A DNA stretch of 64,000 bases from Vanessa cardui (taxonomy: Eukaryota; Arthropoda; Insecta; Lepidoptera; Nymphalidae): positions 2,046,001-2,110,000 of the forward strand of contig NC_061132.1 of the NCBI RefSeq assembly GCF_905220365.1, in the 5' to 3' direction. A program made the position numbers and the translations under genes. Position 1 is the stretch's first letter; each line of letters opens with the position of its first letter. The notes beneath the pieces are model-generated. The model did not search any database and was not told the DNA's origin. It worked only from the letters and a program-made list of their open reading frames with translations. Below are positions 39,961 to 53,364 of the stretch, one piece after another.

Positions 39961-41740
39961 ATACGTTTGCCACATGAATAAATAAAAAAAAAACTTGACT
40001 CTATGGAATTTGTCATTGTAAAATTAATGATTCCTATTTGTTTTAAAATAAGTACAATAAGTTTTTATGTCCTTCGCGCCTGCTTTTAACACAAACTTGG
40101 TAACTTTTTTCAAAAATTCCTAAAAATCGTATCGAAACGTTCTATAAAACAAATAAAACATTAATAATAAAAAGTAAACAGACACAATTGTGTGAATATA
40201 TAACTCAAATAAACGTCCATCCGAATATCCTCGTCAGAAACGTATAACATTATATTAGTTATTAAAAGCGACCGCAAACAAAACTAGAAAATGAATTCCC
40301 AGACGAATCGAAAGCATTAATATTACAAAATTTGATTATCCCATAAAAGATTCGGTCCATAAAATTCTCTAGTTGCTATAGTGTGCAGCGAATGTACGAA
40401 TTAGGAACCCTTTTGATCGTCGCCCCCCTCCACCGCCCCCCCTGCCATTCATTTTCATAATAAAATCGTAACAAACGGGCCAGGTAACGAAATATGGAGA
40501 GCGAATACAATTTATGTGAACGCGATATGATTTATCCGCAAGTGATGAAGTTGTAAGAAACAACACAAGGAAGAAACACCGGATAGTTGTCTAACTCGGG
40601 AATAAATAATTTGAATTTAGAACATTATGTTATAACAACGGGAATTTTTGAATTCGAATTTTAAAAATCAATAATTTAATAATTTTTATTCTATTTTTAA
40701 AATTCGCTGTGGATACGAAATATTTGAGCTGTTTAATAAAATTACTTTGTGTTAATTATGAATATATAAATCTCATTCCACACTATTCAACATAGCAAGA
40801 GCCCAATCAATCTGTCTGTACGAGATACAAGCCTCTAAAATCTAACTATTGTTCACGAATAGGAAATTTCCATTTGGATTTATTCATTTGTCTAACTATT
40901 GTCGGGTGCCTTTCAATTTTGAGGCGCTTTCATAACACATCTTCGCGCCGTACTTTACTTGTCATTTATGTTAAAACACAGATGACATATGTAAACATCG
41001 TCTTGGTACAGATAAAATATAAACTCACTAAAAAGTATTTACGTAATGGATAAATATATTATCTCAAGATAAAATTAATGTACATCGATTATAGATTAAA
41101 ACAGGCTTAATTGAATCGTAACCCAAAAATCCCGTTCGTTTTCACGCAAAGCCGGCATTGTTGTAATAAATTTAACGGAATACTGATAAGAATCGACTCG
41201 CAGACGCAATTTTCATAGATATAGCTCAATTAACAATTGGTTTCAATCGTGAAGACGTTCGGATATAATAAACTGCCTCCACGGGGGTGGCTCCGGGCAA
41301 TCTTATATCTGTTTGGAATATTGTGGTGTCAATTCCCGTATTGAAGTAGAACGCGCAAAGCGGTACTCATATTGTATATTAATTTCTCGCGATCGGATAC
41401 GGAATTGTCACTCCCTTTATGAAACACGCAGTCGAGCGCTTTATTGCGATGTTTTAATATAAGATACGATGTAACGATTTATTAAACACGCATCTCGAAC
41501 GGGAACCGTCGTTTAAACAATATATTAATCATTTCCAATTTCCCGATGGAAACGTAACCCCCGAACGAACAAACACACTCAACAAAAAGATATACAAATA
41601 AAACTCGCAAACAAAATCACAATATAATCGCGCACAATGGAATTACAATAACCAATTGTGGTGACGTCAATTGTCGTATAAAAAAACCGCTACCCCACAG
41701 CATTAATATCAATCTATCAATAATCAACAATATCGAGGCG

Positions 41741-41806
41741 TGATCAATGATCATGATCAATAATAAAAAATTGCTTTCCTCCCCTCGATAATCGAATCGG
41801 CGATTA
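41741..41806. promoter_or_regulatory. Clustered TGATCA and TAATCG/CGATTA motifs
   Basis: Three TGATCA palindromes start at 41741, 41748 and 41754. An inverted pair TAATCG (41789) and CGATTA (41801) follows. The stretch sits in a repeat-poor part of the intron. Homeodomain-type binding is a plausible reading. Confidence 0.25.
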
Positions 41807-44465
41807 CCGATCGGCCACGCTGCGATGTTTTGATTGTGGACGACATTTAGAATATTGTATTGAGTCGTTGAATCGATTTTATTTATTTTGATTAGGGATC
41901 GACTTTACGGCGATTAAATTGTAAACTTAATTCGATTTAAAAATGTGTCATAAATTAAATTGTTTATGTACGAATGATCCGTTTGTAATATCGTTTGACG
42001 AATTAAAGAGAGTGCTAGAAGTCGCGTTCGTCTTATTCATATGTACTTAATTACTCTCGACAAATACAATGAGCATCAATACGTTTCGACTGGCGAAGAC
42101 GGGGGTAGGTAGGGGAGATAGGATCGTATGTTTTTGGATTAATTCGTTCGTAAAATCGTCTCCACCGATAAGAATGGCAACTGCTGTGTACTAATTGAAT
42201 CTACAATTGCGCCGGGATGTCTGATTTCATTAGATGCCGATGTGTGAGTGCGGGGGAAGTAGGTATCGAGGAATTACTGCTTTAAGTGCCGCCGAAAAAT
42301 CGCTCGTTTGACATACAGAGATAATGTATTCTGCTAATGTACTCTGTATTTGTTGATAATAAATATTATTGATTGTCAGTTTTTTTTAATATGAAAAAGG
42401 CATTCAACCTTTTTTTCCTTGGTATGTGTGTGTGAAATAAAAAATCAATACGCAACGAAACATTCGAATATTCATGAGGCATTTGAAGTTTCTTCAAAAC
42501 AACGCGACGGGGGCGAAAATGTGTATTGTTTCAGAATAATGGTATTTATATGCTACATTGGTTTCAAGGGAAATCACTCTCTGAATCGTCCATAACGTCT
42601 GTATCAGGCTCTTGCGCGGCTCGGACCGAAAGGTCGTATCAGCCAAAAACGGCAGCGTCTTTTACGACTTTGTAAATCCGAATGCGGTTCCAGAATTCGA
42701 TATTACTTAAGCTCGTATTGAAATTTAGAGCCAGGGAGCGTCGAAGATTTGGTAGAATATTAAACATTCACGTTTATTAGTTTGTCCTCGGTGAATGTAT
42801 TTGGAAGTCTAAACGGGGTAGTTTTCGATGGGAAACTTGGGAAGTGTGTTAACGAGTCCGCCCTCAGCGAGTGTCGTTTGTTTTCCTAATGGGGATTACG
42901 TTCAGTCAATTGTGCTGGTGTCGATGGCTTTGTGGCAAAAACTTTAATCACGAAGATTTAGTTAAACGTCAAAACTTTACAAACGCAAATGCAACCGATG
43001 ACAAAGTTACTACGGCCAAGTCACTGATCGAGAAACGTCACTAGTTTGGTGATTCAGCCACCCATCAAAGACGTGCATAGCATCGAGCTCCGAACGAATG
43101 TTGATTACGTAAAAACTAGAAGAAAATTGGTATCGTGTGATCTACTTTTTATACAGATAAGTAAAGGGACCGCCCCACAAAGGCAGCTATCGGAAGGAAA
43201 ACGAAAGGGTAATGCGGGCATAAGATGCGCATCGTCACACACGGCCTAATCACGACAACCCCCCGCCCCCCACCGCCACCCCAACTTTTGCATATTGCCC
43301 AAAGTGCCCACGCTACCCCAGCCGGGTATACATTTTTGCTAGCGGGATCATTCTTTACCGCATTTTCCCGCGATCCGAATGACGCCATTCGATTTTGGTT
43401 TTTGTTGCGACACAATAAGTTCCTTGTTGATATTTACGAGTGATGTCCCGGGCGACGTTCCTACGGGATCATTCTTACGACGATTGCGTGTGGCGAGACG
43501 ACCGCCGTTCGACTTTGGACTCTATGTGGTTACGATAAAGGCGATGGGTACCGCTGCGGTCGCCGTTGCTCTGTTTAGAGCAAGGGTGCTATGACGTTTG
43601 AGGGATGCGTCTTAATTGTGAGCGTGTTCTGTTCTAGTATTGATTTTTTAATGTGTGTCTCGTCTGTAACTGTTGTGTTTGCTGCAGGCTTCTCGCTCGA
43701 CTGGTTTCACCGCGAACGTACAGAATCCTAATTAGCCCTATTAAAAACATTTTTTCCTTCAATCTTTGACCTTTGTTCGAACAGATTAAATAAAAATAAA
43801 CAAACCAAATCGTCTCGTTGATGAGTAAAAATTTAATTAATCGAGCACATATCGAATAACAAGACAGCTGTTTGTGTTTTTTTTAATTGTAGTAAAATAG
43901 CTCTACGCCGAGACAAGAGTCTTATTATTGCGACATTAAAAAAAAACCCAGTTCCATTACGCGTTAAGGGAATTATTTCTAGAAATCGCTAACCTACTTT
44001 GAAAGCGCACGAGTAATTAATGTCAATTTTATTTATAATTACGCAGTGCTCGCAAGATGGGAATTCGTATGAAAAAAATGATTTGCGCATAGGACGGCGC
44101 GTCTCGAGCTATGCGAGTGTCAACATGCCGAGGGAATTCGCGGGCTTGTCCTGGAATGATAACAACTATGACGGCGGTCTCTTTCTAGCCCGTAATTATA
44201 TCGCATACAGCCTTAATATCCTTTAAAACGCACGGCTCATAATTCGAGTGCCATTTTGTTTCGAGTCATTAGGAACTGTTTATACTTAGACCTAATTGGT
44301 TGTAAGTGCGGGTCTATCCAATCAAGTGAGACAGGAATCTCGGTGAAAGAATTGTTAATAAGATTATTATAAATCTATTTTGAGTTCTGTTATGAACCGT
44401 TAATGGTTCTCTGGAAAGTAGAAGCTTTATCTTGTTTTACAATCGATTACAAAAGTGTAGACTAT

Positions 44466-44670
44466 ATTGTTGGTAGAGCCTATTGCAAGCATGTCTGGCG
44501 TGGCAGCCTCACCACACAATCTTAACATGTATTCCACTGCCATGCAACAATACTTCGTATTGTTGTGTTCCGGTTTGAAGGTCGAGTGAGCCAGTGTAAC
44601 TATAAGAAGGACATAGTGAATTAGTTCCACTATATTTCTGACAGTGACATTGTCCATGAACCTTGGTGAC
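44466..44670 (-). repeat. Repeat F copy
   Basis: On the minus strand: ACCAAGGTTCATGG, GTTACACTGGCTCACTCGAC, CTTCAAACCGGAACACAACA, then GCTTGCAATAGGCTCTACCA. Matches the second half of repeat F including its end. Confidence 0.6.
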
Positions 44671-45654
44671 ATCAATCAACATATTTGCTAGTCTGCCTGC
44701 CTATCGAAAAATAAAAACAATTAATAAAAATCAATTATAATTAAAACAATTTATACATATCAAAATGTTATAACAGGTTTTTATATTTATGGTATATGGA
44801 CTAAGTCTCAATCAATCCTTGATTTCAAAGGTCGTGCACACTAGAGACACAAAAGATAGCTCGCCATAGCCTCGCTCCGCGTTTAGTTGAATGTTCCGTA
44901 TAGCGTAATATCGTTTTCCATTCTCTTTATCTTGTCATATTATTTGCTTACGAAGCTTGCATACGGGTTGTTCGCAAAGAAACACAACGCATGGAAACGA
45001 CATGAGCGCAGTTTGCTAATAATACTACGCACATTCAATACCGATACGTAAAAAAATTACAATGTGAATTTGTATTTCGAATTATTATTGTGTACTACGA
45101 ACAAAAGCAACATTAATCAATTTTACATACTACTTAATTGAACTTTACATGGTAATACTTTTTTTAAATATAATCAAGTTTGAAACAATAAAAATGGTAA
45201 CAAATATGATTAAGAATATAACCTACGTGGTACGAATATGGATTTATTTAACACAGCTTTCTGCCATATTGTATAACATTTTAAAACGTCATATCCAGTG
45301 GCCCTACGTGCCTGTTTAATTCCCCTTCTTCATACTATTTGCACAACTCCTTAATGCTTTATTTCGTCTATTTGTTCAGTCTAATTAGAAAAGTCCGACT
45401 AATTACTAATATCGAATTTTGTCGCTTTTTCCGTACTCTCCTTTTATTAGTAGCTCCCTTAATTATGTTATCTAACTTTGCTATTATATTATCACATATA
45501 GTATCTTTATCTGCACTACAACATACTATATGTATTCATATTTATTTGTCTTTAGAAGTTGTTATGTTTCTTCCATAATTATGATACTCTAAATCAACGC
45601 TACGATATAGTTTGCTGGATTTAATTGACGAAATTTCATCCGAAAAAGACAAGT

Positions 45655-45765
45655 ATCCTCACGATGTTTTCCTTCATGAGTACAATGTGGATTATCGACA
45701 CTATTTCGGGACTTGGACTATAGTATGGATTTGGACCTGCTTCCTATGGTTACTATCCATCTATT
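45655..45765 (-). mobile_element. Possible SINE remnant
   Basis: The minus strand contains AAGGAAAACATCGTGAGGAT, matching the SINE body motif at about 11370. A B-box-like GGTCCAAATCC (minus strand) lies about 60 bases to the right, that is, upstream on that strand. The rest is not recognisable. Confidence 0.35.
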
Positions 45766-48700
45766 AGGACAGCTGATAGGTCATACAGTATGAATGTACT
45801 TCTGTAATTTGTCTCAAATTTATCGTGATCTGAATACCATCATCATATTTCGTCCCGAGATTACCCAATCTCCGGATCGCGTCGCTTACGTCCTTTGAGA
45901 TCGAAGAGTACTTCCAAAATAGGGTTATTTAATTTACAAACATTACCTATTACATTTTAGTGCTTATTCATTTTATTAGGAGAAAACAAAAGCACAGCAA
46001 ATAGATATACATGTCACTATTCGATTTATAATCTTTATTGTCGGTAGTATAATCTGTGACCGAAATAAAACACTAAAATAGGTCGTCGTTGTTGTCAAAA
46101 ATATGAATAATTAAAAAACCCCAACGAAAACAATATACTATTTGAACGAAAACAAAACAAATATTTATTCATCTCAGCGGATCAAAAAATGAAGTCTAAT
46201 GGAACTTCAATTATCAATTATACAAATTAATATTTAACTTTTCGAATAGAACTGTGAGTAAATCTCGAATTGGCCCGAATTTCGATAGCAGTGGAGCAAT
46301 AAATCCGAAACTGAATTAATATAATTACCTAGATTGCAATCCCGGACGAAACAACCGAATCAGCTGTTTATATCCGCTTTGCATTGTATTGTAGAATAAT
46401 AAATACTCAGAGAATATTTCGAATTACTTCATTGCCAGATCTTATCTGTATTTATAAAAAGCTTTCTCTGGTTGAAGTTAATCTCAGAAATTGTCAAGCA
46501 GATTTTGAATTTATTTTTAATTTAAATTACTTATTGAAAAAGGTTACAGGAAAAGAGTACTTACAATAAAAACGCAAAATTTTGATGTTAAAACATTATT
46601 TTTAATTATATAAACATAAAGTTTTCAATTCTAAGCCGGTATAAATGTCAATGCTTTGTTATTGGTAACTATACTTAGTGTATTTTAGTATTTTCTTGGA
46701 TTTCACTTTCTTCGAAGCACAGACGTAGAAAGATTAAGAGATAAGATGACTTTTACTACATACATAAGTAACCGTCACCACTAAATGTACGTGTCATGAC
46801 GAGGAACAATTTTTTTGATAATACTCACTTACTAAACTAAACTAAACATTACCTGGTTTAGAAATTATCAAGCGGCATCGAGCGCGCTACACAGTGCACC
46901 TTTTAATTGCTCCAACAAAACGATATTTTATAGTCCGCCGTACTTTTTTCCCCATTGCCGTTACTCAAAATAATCTAGACCAGATATCTTTGCGAAAACA
47001 CCCAGGCAATGATGTATGCGCTCTGAAAACGTAAAAGAATAAAACTTCGCGAAAATTCTTTAAACAACCTCCACAACTGTGCCATACTAGCGTGTTGTAC
47101 TCGCGTGCGGTGCGCTGACGTGTTAAGAGGTCTGTTACTGACCAAATTGGATCCTTCTGAGGTTATTTATCATGTCCTTATTTACTACTTAATAATCACC
47201 TACGACTTATATATGAGGGCTACAAAAATATCTTCCATTCGTAAAAAAACCTTCGCAAAATTTCCTACGTAAATATTATGAATTTATAATTCGAACACCC
47301 AAACGATGCATGCCGGCTTCCATAATGAGAACTTTATACCTATGAGGGAAACTTAGTTTCCTATTCTGTTTTATAACACAAACGATAGACAAGCAATAAA
47401 TGAGGTTCCACAACTTATAATTGCTTAATTTTGTTGTCTGCCTCAAAACTACAGACAATTGCATTCCAGTTGTCTATGATAGCTCGATTTTCGTATCGGA
47501 TCATGTCGAAAATAACCAGCTAACCAAAAAATCAAAGAGCATCAGCTGTCAGCGATGAAAACTAATCGCTGAACCTACTAATGGCTTGTCAATGCCTTTC
47601 AAACACGAAATCCGAGCGACGTCGAAAGTGCATAGACAAACTTCCCGCCAATTTCGCTGTCAACGTCAAATATGACACCATATTTGCAAAATTCGAATAC
47701 AAAAATCGTCATCGAATTGTATGCCTTGTGTCGGCGCAATAAACGGCTATCGAACACGAGATCCGTGTCGGCTAATTTTTATCACACGAGGCTTTCTGAT
47801 CACGCATGCTTGATTGATAGTCGTGACGTCTGTTGTCAATCACAGCGGGTTTTATAAAAGCACCGCGACAATTGTTGTGAATATTTATGGAATGTTGCTG
47901 ATGTCGTGACAATCCACTAAATGGCCGATAAATTTTTGCATTTTAATTCCTATAGTTGCGCTGCTGTCAGTCTGCGAGTCCGTCATAATTCGAATGAAAT
48001 GTAAAACGGATTGGCTGAAATCTCTTTTGGAGATTCGAAACTCGTGTCCGGCTGTTCAATCATTCACGTCATTTATCATTTTTCCCCAAAATGAAACTCG
48101 CTTCGAACTATACACTGTGATAGATGTGGAAAAAGGAAAACTTTGACTTTCCGCCCGTAGAAGCTATCCGAGCGTCTTTTTGCTTTTAGCAGTTGGTACT
48201 GCTCGGCAGATTTCGGCGCTCGAATTCGGGAAGGGGTTCGTCGCCCTGGCCTTCTACGGGGCAGCGGTCCGATCGCATTTTGCCGGCTAATAACGGTTGC
48301 CCGCCAATTCGCTCATATTTGACCAGTTTGACATATCGCCGACATGGATTCCACTTTGTGACGGAAAAATGGCGTATTATGCGTTTTTTATTCGCCCACT
48401 TGTCTTTCAGCACTTCTTTTGTGATTGAGACCTGTACAAATTTATGACGATGGATTGTCAGGGGCCGAATTGGTTCAGTTTTGTTACTTTATTAGATTCC
48501 CTGTGTATCGGCGATGACGTACATCGACGTCCCGTGTCTCTGATCGCGTTCTTTTTCTTTTGATGCGAGTGTTGATATGGAAATGTCTGAATGAGGAAAG
48601 TTTCGATATTTCTGTTTGCTCAAAGATGATTGGCGGGCTGCTTTTTTATTGTTTGCGTTGGACAGAATTGTTGTCCGACATTTCTCATTAGAACGTAATC

Positions 48701-49533
48701 CACGATTGCTGTTCGGCTGATAATCTCGAATACGAGAGATCGCTAAATGACAGAAAACGGAAAAACAAGCAAACGATCGCTCGGCCGCTGATATTGCGAT
48801 CGCTATATTAATGTCTCGATAAAGATCGAATCTACGCTGACCTCTTTCAATATTCTATGTATTTTCGATTTCAAATACTGTCGTAATGTTTTCTTATACA
48901 AACGTTATGCATCCACGTATCTTATATTTATTAAATAAAATGAAAAATTCATTATCAAATCCAAGTCACATAGACAGACAGACAGTGTTTAAATCAATTC
49001 AAGAACATTTAGTAACGATTCAGTTATCTCGAACATAATGCATTGTCAAAATAAAGCCATTCGTGAGTTGTCAAAAGTATGATAGGGTCGCCGTCAGCTT
49101 ATGGTGATAGATGGTACAAGGTAATCCAGATATCCTAGGCACATAATCGGTGTCAAGCTAAGTGTTTAGCTATTACATTTAATAAATAACCTTAAGATAA
49201 CCGTAATAAGGTTCATAATGCGTTATCTCTTCGCGGTTATGTGTGGTACGATTGAAAGGCGACACGTGGCCGACACGATAACGAGCCGGAGACGTCACGG
49301 TAATTTATAGCTCAACCTAGTATTTTGCATTTTGTAACTAAGCAATTGAAAATACAAAAGAACCGCAGTTTAAAACGCTTTTAACGCACGCACGGTGAAG
49401 TACAACTGTATTTATAATACGAGCAGCGAGGCTTTACGCCGTCGCCCGAGTTTACACACGAGAACGAACTTATCGGAATTTATTCAACATCCGATACTAA
49501 GATCAAAAAGATCTCGACACTTTGAGATATACA

Positions 49534-49779
49534 TCATCACTGCATAGTATAAAACAAAGTCGCTTTCTCTGTCCCTATATCCCTATGTATGCTTAAATCT
49601 TTAAAACTACACAACGGTTTTTGATGATTAGGTTTTTGATGATGATAGGTTTTTCTATATAATGGACAATATAGTAATGAAACACTGATAAAATTTCAGA
49701 AGTTTCTAATGTGATATCCTTATGAAAAAAATGTTGTAGTACCTAAGTACATTTAGTATCAGCTTTGCACCCGAGCGAC
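49534..49779 (+). mobile_element. Helitron-like copy, 3' terminus lost
   Basis: It begins TCATCACTGCATAG and matches the family through TTTAGTATCAGC and GCACCCGAGCGA, then stops before the hairpin and CTAG end. It carries an internal duplication of GGTTTTTGATGAT (about 49616-49647). Probably an old truncated copy. Confidence 0.5.
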
Positions 49780-52700
49780 AATTTAAGTAACATTTCGTAA
49801 TATAAAAAAAACTGCCAATTCGAATTAGAATTTCGAATTGCATTATGTTTGTAAATAATAATTACAAAGAACGGTTAATTACAGGTAATCAGCGTTAGGG
49901 TCTTGCGACTCCATCAAAGCTCATGGCCCGTTGGTCACTGGAATCGCCCACGACGAAGTGTAATCACAATGCGGAGGCGTCCGAAAAGACGAGCAATTAA
50001 ACTAAAAACCGGCCTCCAATAAAAACGTGTAACTGTGATGGTCGAAAACATAATTGTCCATAGTAATGATTGTAGGTAATTGTTGAGGGTCACCCTTTAA
50101 CCCTTCAGAGAAGAAACCCTCGTTTGCCCCAAGTTGAGAGCGGGAATGTACACAGCGTACTAACAGATTGTTAACACAGTTTTTGTTCCGGATTAATATT
50201 ACATTATATCTGTTGCACACGACTTGAAAGCAAAAAAACGTAACAAAAAGATGTGATATCATCAAAATACAATTATTTTATTTAAAACAGATAATAAATT
50301 AAGAAATAGAGATAACGAAGTGCATTTTGAATTTAATAAACGTATTATTAATCTATTGTGAAGATTTAAAATTAACCAATCGCATTTCGGATACACATTC
50401 AAGTGTTCTGATTGGTGCTTTCCGCTGTCGCTCTTGCATCGTTCCGCGCTCGTAATGGCGGTCAGCGCAGAGCCGAATTAAGACAATAATTACTCGCGGT
50501 TCTGTCCCGGGAAATTTCGTTTCGGCTAATACTTTTTATGTCTAGTATTTGAATGGGGCAAATATGTGTTTACAATGTTTTTATTGTACGTTTAACTAGA
50601 AACTAGGGGGCGTTGCTGAAACTCCGAAACGGACTACATTGTCGTTTAGAGTATTTCGAAAAACATAACAACAAAAGATTTTTGTGTTACATTATAATTT
50701 TACACTGGTTGTTAATTTAATCGCTTATTAAATAAGATTCAAGGCTATTCAATTATTATATTAAAATTTAACGTAGAATTAAAAACAGATTTAGGTATAT
50801 ATTTGATATATAATATAAATAAATTAATTGTACCAATTAAGGCTTATGTTTGATTTCATTTAAGGCTTTATAGTATTAATGGATCAAGAATGATAAAAAG
50901 TGAGTCAAGCGTGAATAATGCTTAAATTGTTTGATAAAAATACATTTTATTACTTAAGATGAATATATATTATTATTTAATTTAAACATCTCGTGTGAGT
51001 TGTTGATGAGTTACTTTAACTGATCATTACATTTTTTTAAACTTTATTTTAATGACAACATACGAACGTCAACACTTGTTTTTTTTAAAACGGATAATTT
51101 TTAAAGGTACAAATTTTTAGGTCCAATATTATTTTACTTTATTTAAGTTTTATCTGTTAAATGATTAATGAACTAATTGGCCTTCAATTTTAATAGCATA
51201 CGTTTCAACAGTATTTAATAATATGATTTTTTTTTTCGAAAATGGTATTCAATGTATTAATTTTTATACAAATTTAAAAATGTCTTGTTTTTCTCGCATT
51301 ATGTCAAACTCTCAAGGACTTGTCAATGTAACAATATTTACACAAGTAATGACTGAATTATTTCACTGATATGCACTAAAGATACATGTCAAGGGGACTC
51401 TCAAACGATTCTAACCTCTATAGCTACGTAATACGGTCCAAGTGAAACGTTTTTTATAATTATACTAACATCGTAAAGAATACTGAAACCCGATTATGTT
51501 GTCTATCACGAAACCCTCGGTTGTCATTAACAATAAAAAAAAATCTCAATCTGAAATAAACCATATTTATAATGACGAACGGTTGATTTTCCAACATCGC
51601 GTATCGTTAACAAACCAATCTCGTATTATCCGAATTATGTTTACTTATGTATCATATTTGATATGTTTAATTGTACACCATATATAAATACCAAGTTTAG
51701 TTTATGAGTAATGATTTTATACGCAATACGCAATTACAAATTGAAAAAACAGTCACATATACGTCTTTCCTGTATATTTCGACCACATTGGTACAAAGTA
51801 AAGTACTCCATTTTTTATCTGTCATAATCTGATCTTCTTATCCGACTCTAGCGGAATAACTTCAGTAGTACAAGCTTTACTGACTAAACCCAAACACTTT
51901 AATTCAACCAATTCTAGAAGACTACTGTTAGTCTGCTAATAGTTGAGCTGACCATTTTATATCGGTGTACAAAATGGTGCATGGATGGCAGTGCAAAGGA
52001 TACAAGGTCATAGCCACCGTTAGCGATACAGCACTTATTTACCGACCTTCATTGATTAGCAGACGGAAGCGGCCGGATTTCCGCTGCGTCCGAGATTCGA
52101 ATCTTCACGGTCGAAGCGTATCGAAGGTTTTACATAAAAACACTGAAGTATTAATAGCACTTGCACCACAGAGATGCCATAGATAAGACTGAGTATATAT
52201 CATCTCATCCCCTTTCTATGGCATCACCATATTTTAAAGTATTCCATGTGTCTATAATTAAACTGGATTAACTTCATCCTAATATGCCAAAAAATTTGGT
52301 GCCTTAAAAATCAAGAATGTCTTGTACAGAAACTAATAATATAATTACTATGTAGTTTTATATGTAGTTGTAGAGATTTCTAATGTTATTGCAACTGGAA
52401 ATATTTACAACCTGTTTCATCATGCCCCATTTCGTAATAATTTTTGTTCAAACACCAATTTTCTCATTGACAAGTAACGAATGAAAGTTTACCAGCTCAG
52501 CAGTATTGGGCTCAATCTCAGGTTTAGCGGCTTAAATCAAACATCTACATAACTCACTTTTTGATGCTAAAAACATATATTTATTCGATGTAGGATTCAA
52601 ACTTAGAGCCTCTGCAACAACACGTAGAATCTGATATACTTTAAAAAATACTTGTTAGACGTTACCATGAAATGACTAAGATATATAATTTTAATACTAT

Positions 52701-53182
52701 TTTGACTCATAACTTTATTAACAGTCTATTTGCTGAGCGCTTATCACAACGCGATAACGAATAAATATAAATTTGTAATGATAATAATTACCGCAATAGA
52801 GCGTTATAAACATACCTACAGCAATCAGATCGTTTTATATATTTCAAGTAAAGCTAAGGAAATACCTAAACAAACTAATCATCTTTATCTTAATGGTTTT
52901 TTTTTGTGACGCAAATAGTTATAATTTAAAACCATTTTATAATTTAATTACAATAATTTTACGATATAATGATTACGGTCGGTTAATAAGGTTATAGAAC
53001 ACATTCAGACATATATTGTATATTGTTCAATAAAAACTCTAGCCTTCCTTGAGTCAATAGTCGAGACGAAACAATTTAAAAAATATATAATTTATACGTC
53101 ACAACATCAAAGTATTCCGGCAATAGTAACAGTTTTTATTTTTCATTTCAATAGCAATTAACATTTTTTCCTTTTATTACAG

Positions 53183-53364
53183 ATTGCTCAACTAGTTGAA
53201 GACGTGCGACGTCTCCAAGCGTCGCTTTCAGCGCTGCAAGAAGCGCATGCGCAGCAATTGCAGCGGCTGGAAGAAAGGCTGGATGAGAAGAAACAGCACA
53301 TCGCCAGGCTCGAAGCGAGACTGGACACACAACGAGACTATGACGAAATTAAACGAGAAATCAG
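53183..53364 (+). CDS. ct: cut exon: conserved Cut/CUX coiled-coil block
   Basis: A 182-nt exon, entering in phase 0 after TTTATTACAG and leaving after two bases of a codon at ATCAG|GTGAGT. It encodes 60 complete codons. Residues 4-8 read LVEDV and residues 11-15 LQASL, the signature of the Cut/CUX1 (and CASP) coiled coil. The rest is heptad-rich, with Leu, Ile and Ala core positions and many Glu/Arg/Gln (QQLQRLEERLDEKK, HIARLEARL). It ends in DYDEIKREI, matching the conserved end of this block in vertebrate CUX proteins as I remember them. In CUX1 this region mediates protein contacts and lies well before the first CUT repeat. A 37.4 kb intron precedes it and an 8.6 kb intron follows. The two trailing bases AG pair with either of the next two exons to make a serine codon. 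Confidence 0.92.

Larger units (their letters stand above)
15766..53182 (+). other. ct: 37.4 kb intron of cut
   Basis: It runs from donor GAG|GTAACT to acceptor TTTATTACAG. No nested gene was recognised on either strand; open frames are short and without family motifs. Repeats occur at 15934, 16925, 25491, 25635, 28984, 29479, 31323, 34447, 39848, 44466, 45655 and 49534. Repeat-poor, somewhat GC-richer stretches (about 20.2-20.6, 35.3-38.0, 41.1-44.2 and 47.6-48.8 kb) are the best places to expect enhancers. A zero-length recursive splice site is predicted at 30085/30086. Confidence 0.85.

Noticed and set aside
43689..43718. 30-nt microexon between TTTGCTGCAG and GTACAG
   Set aside because: Acceptor is good but the donor is poor, and the ten residues would break the continuous coiled coil between the two conserved exons.
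49875..49890. Ratchet point at TTACAG|GTAATC
   Set aside because: No pyrimidine tract and a weak donor.
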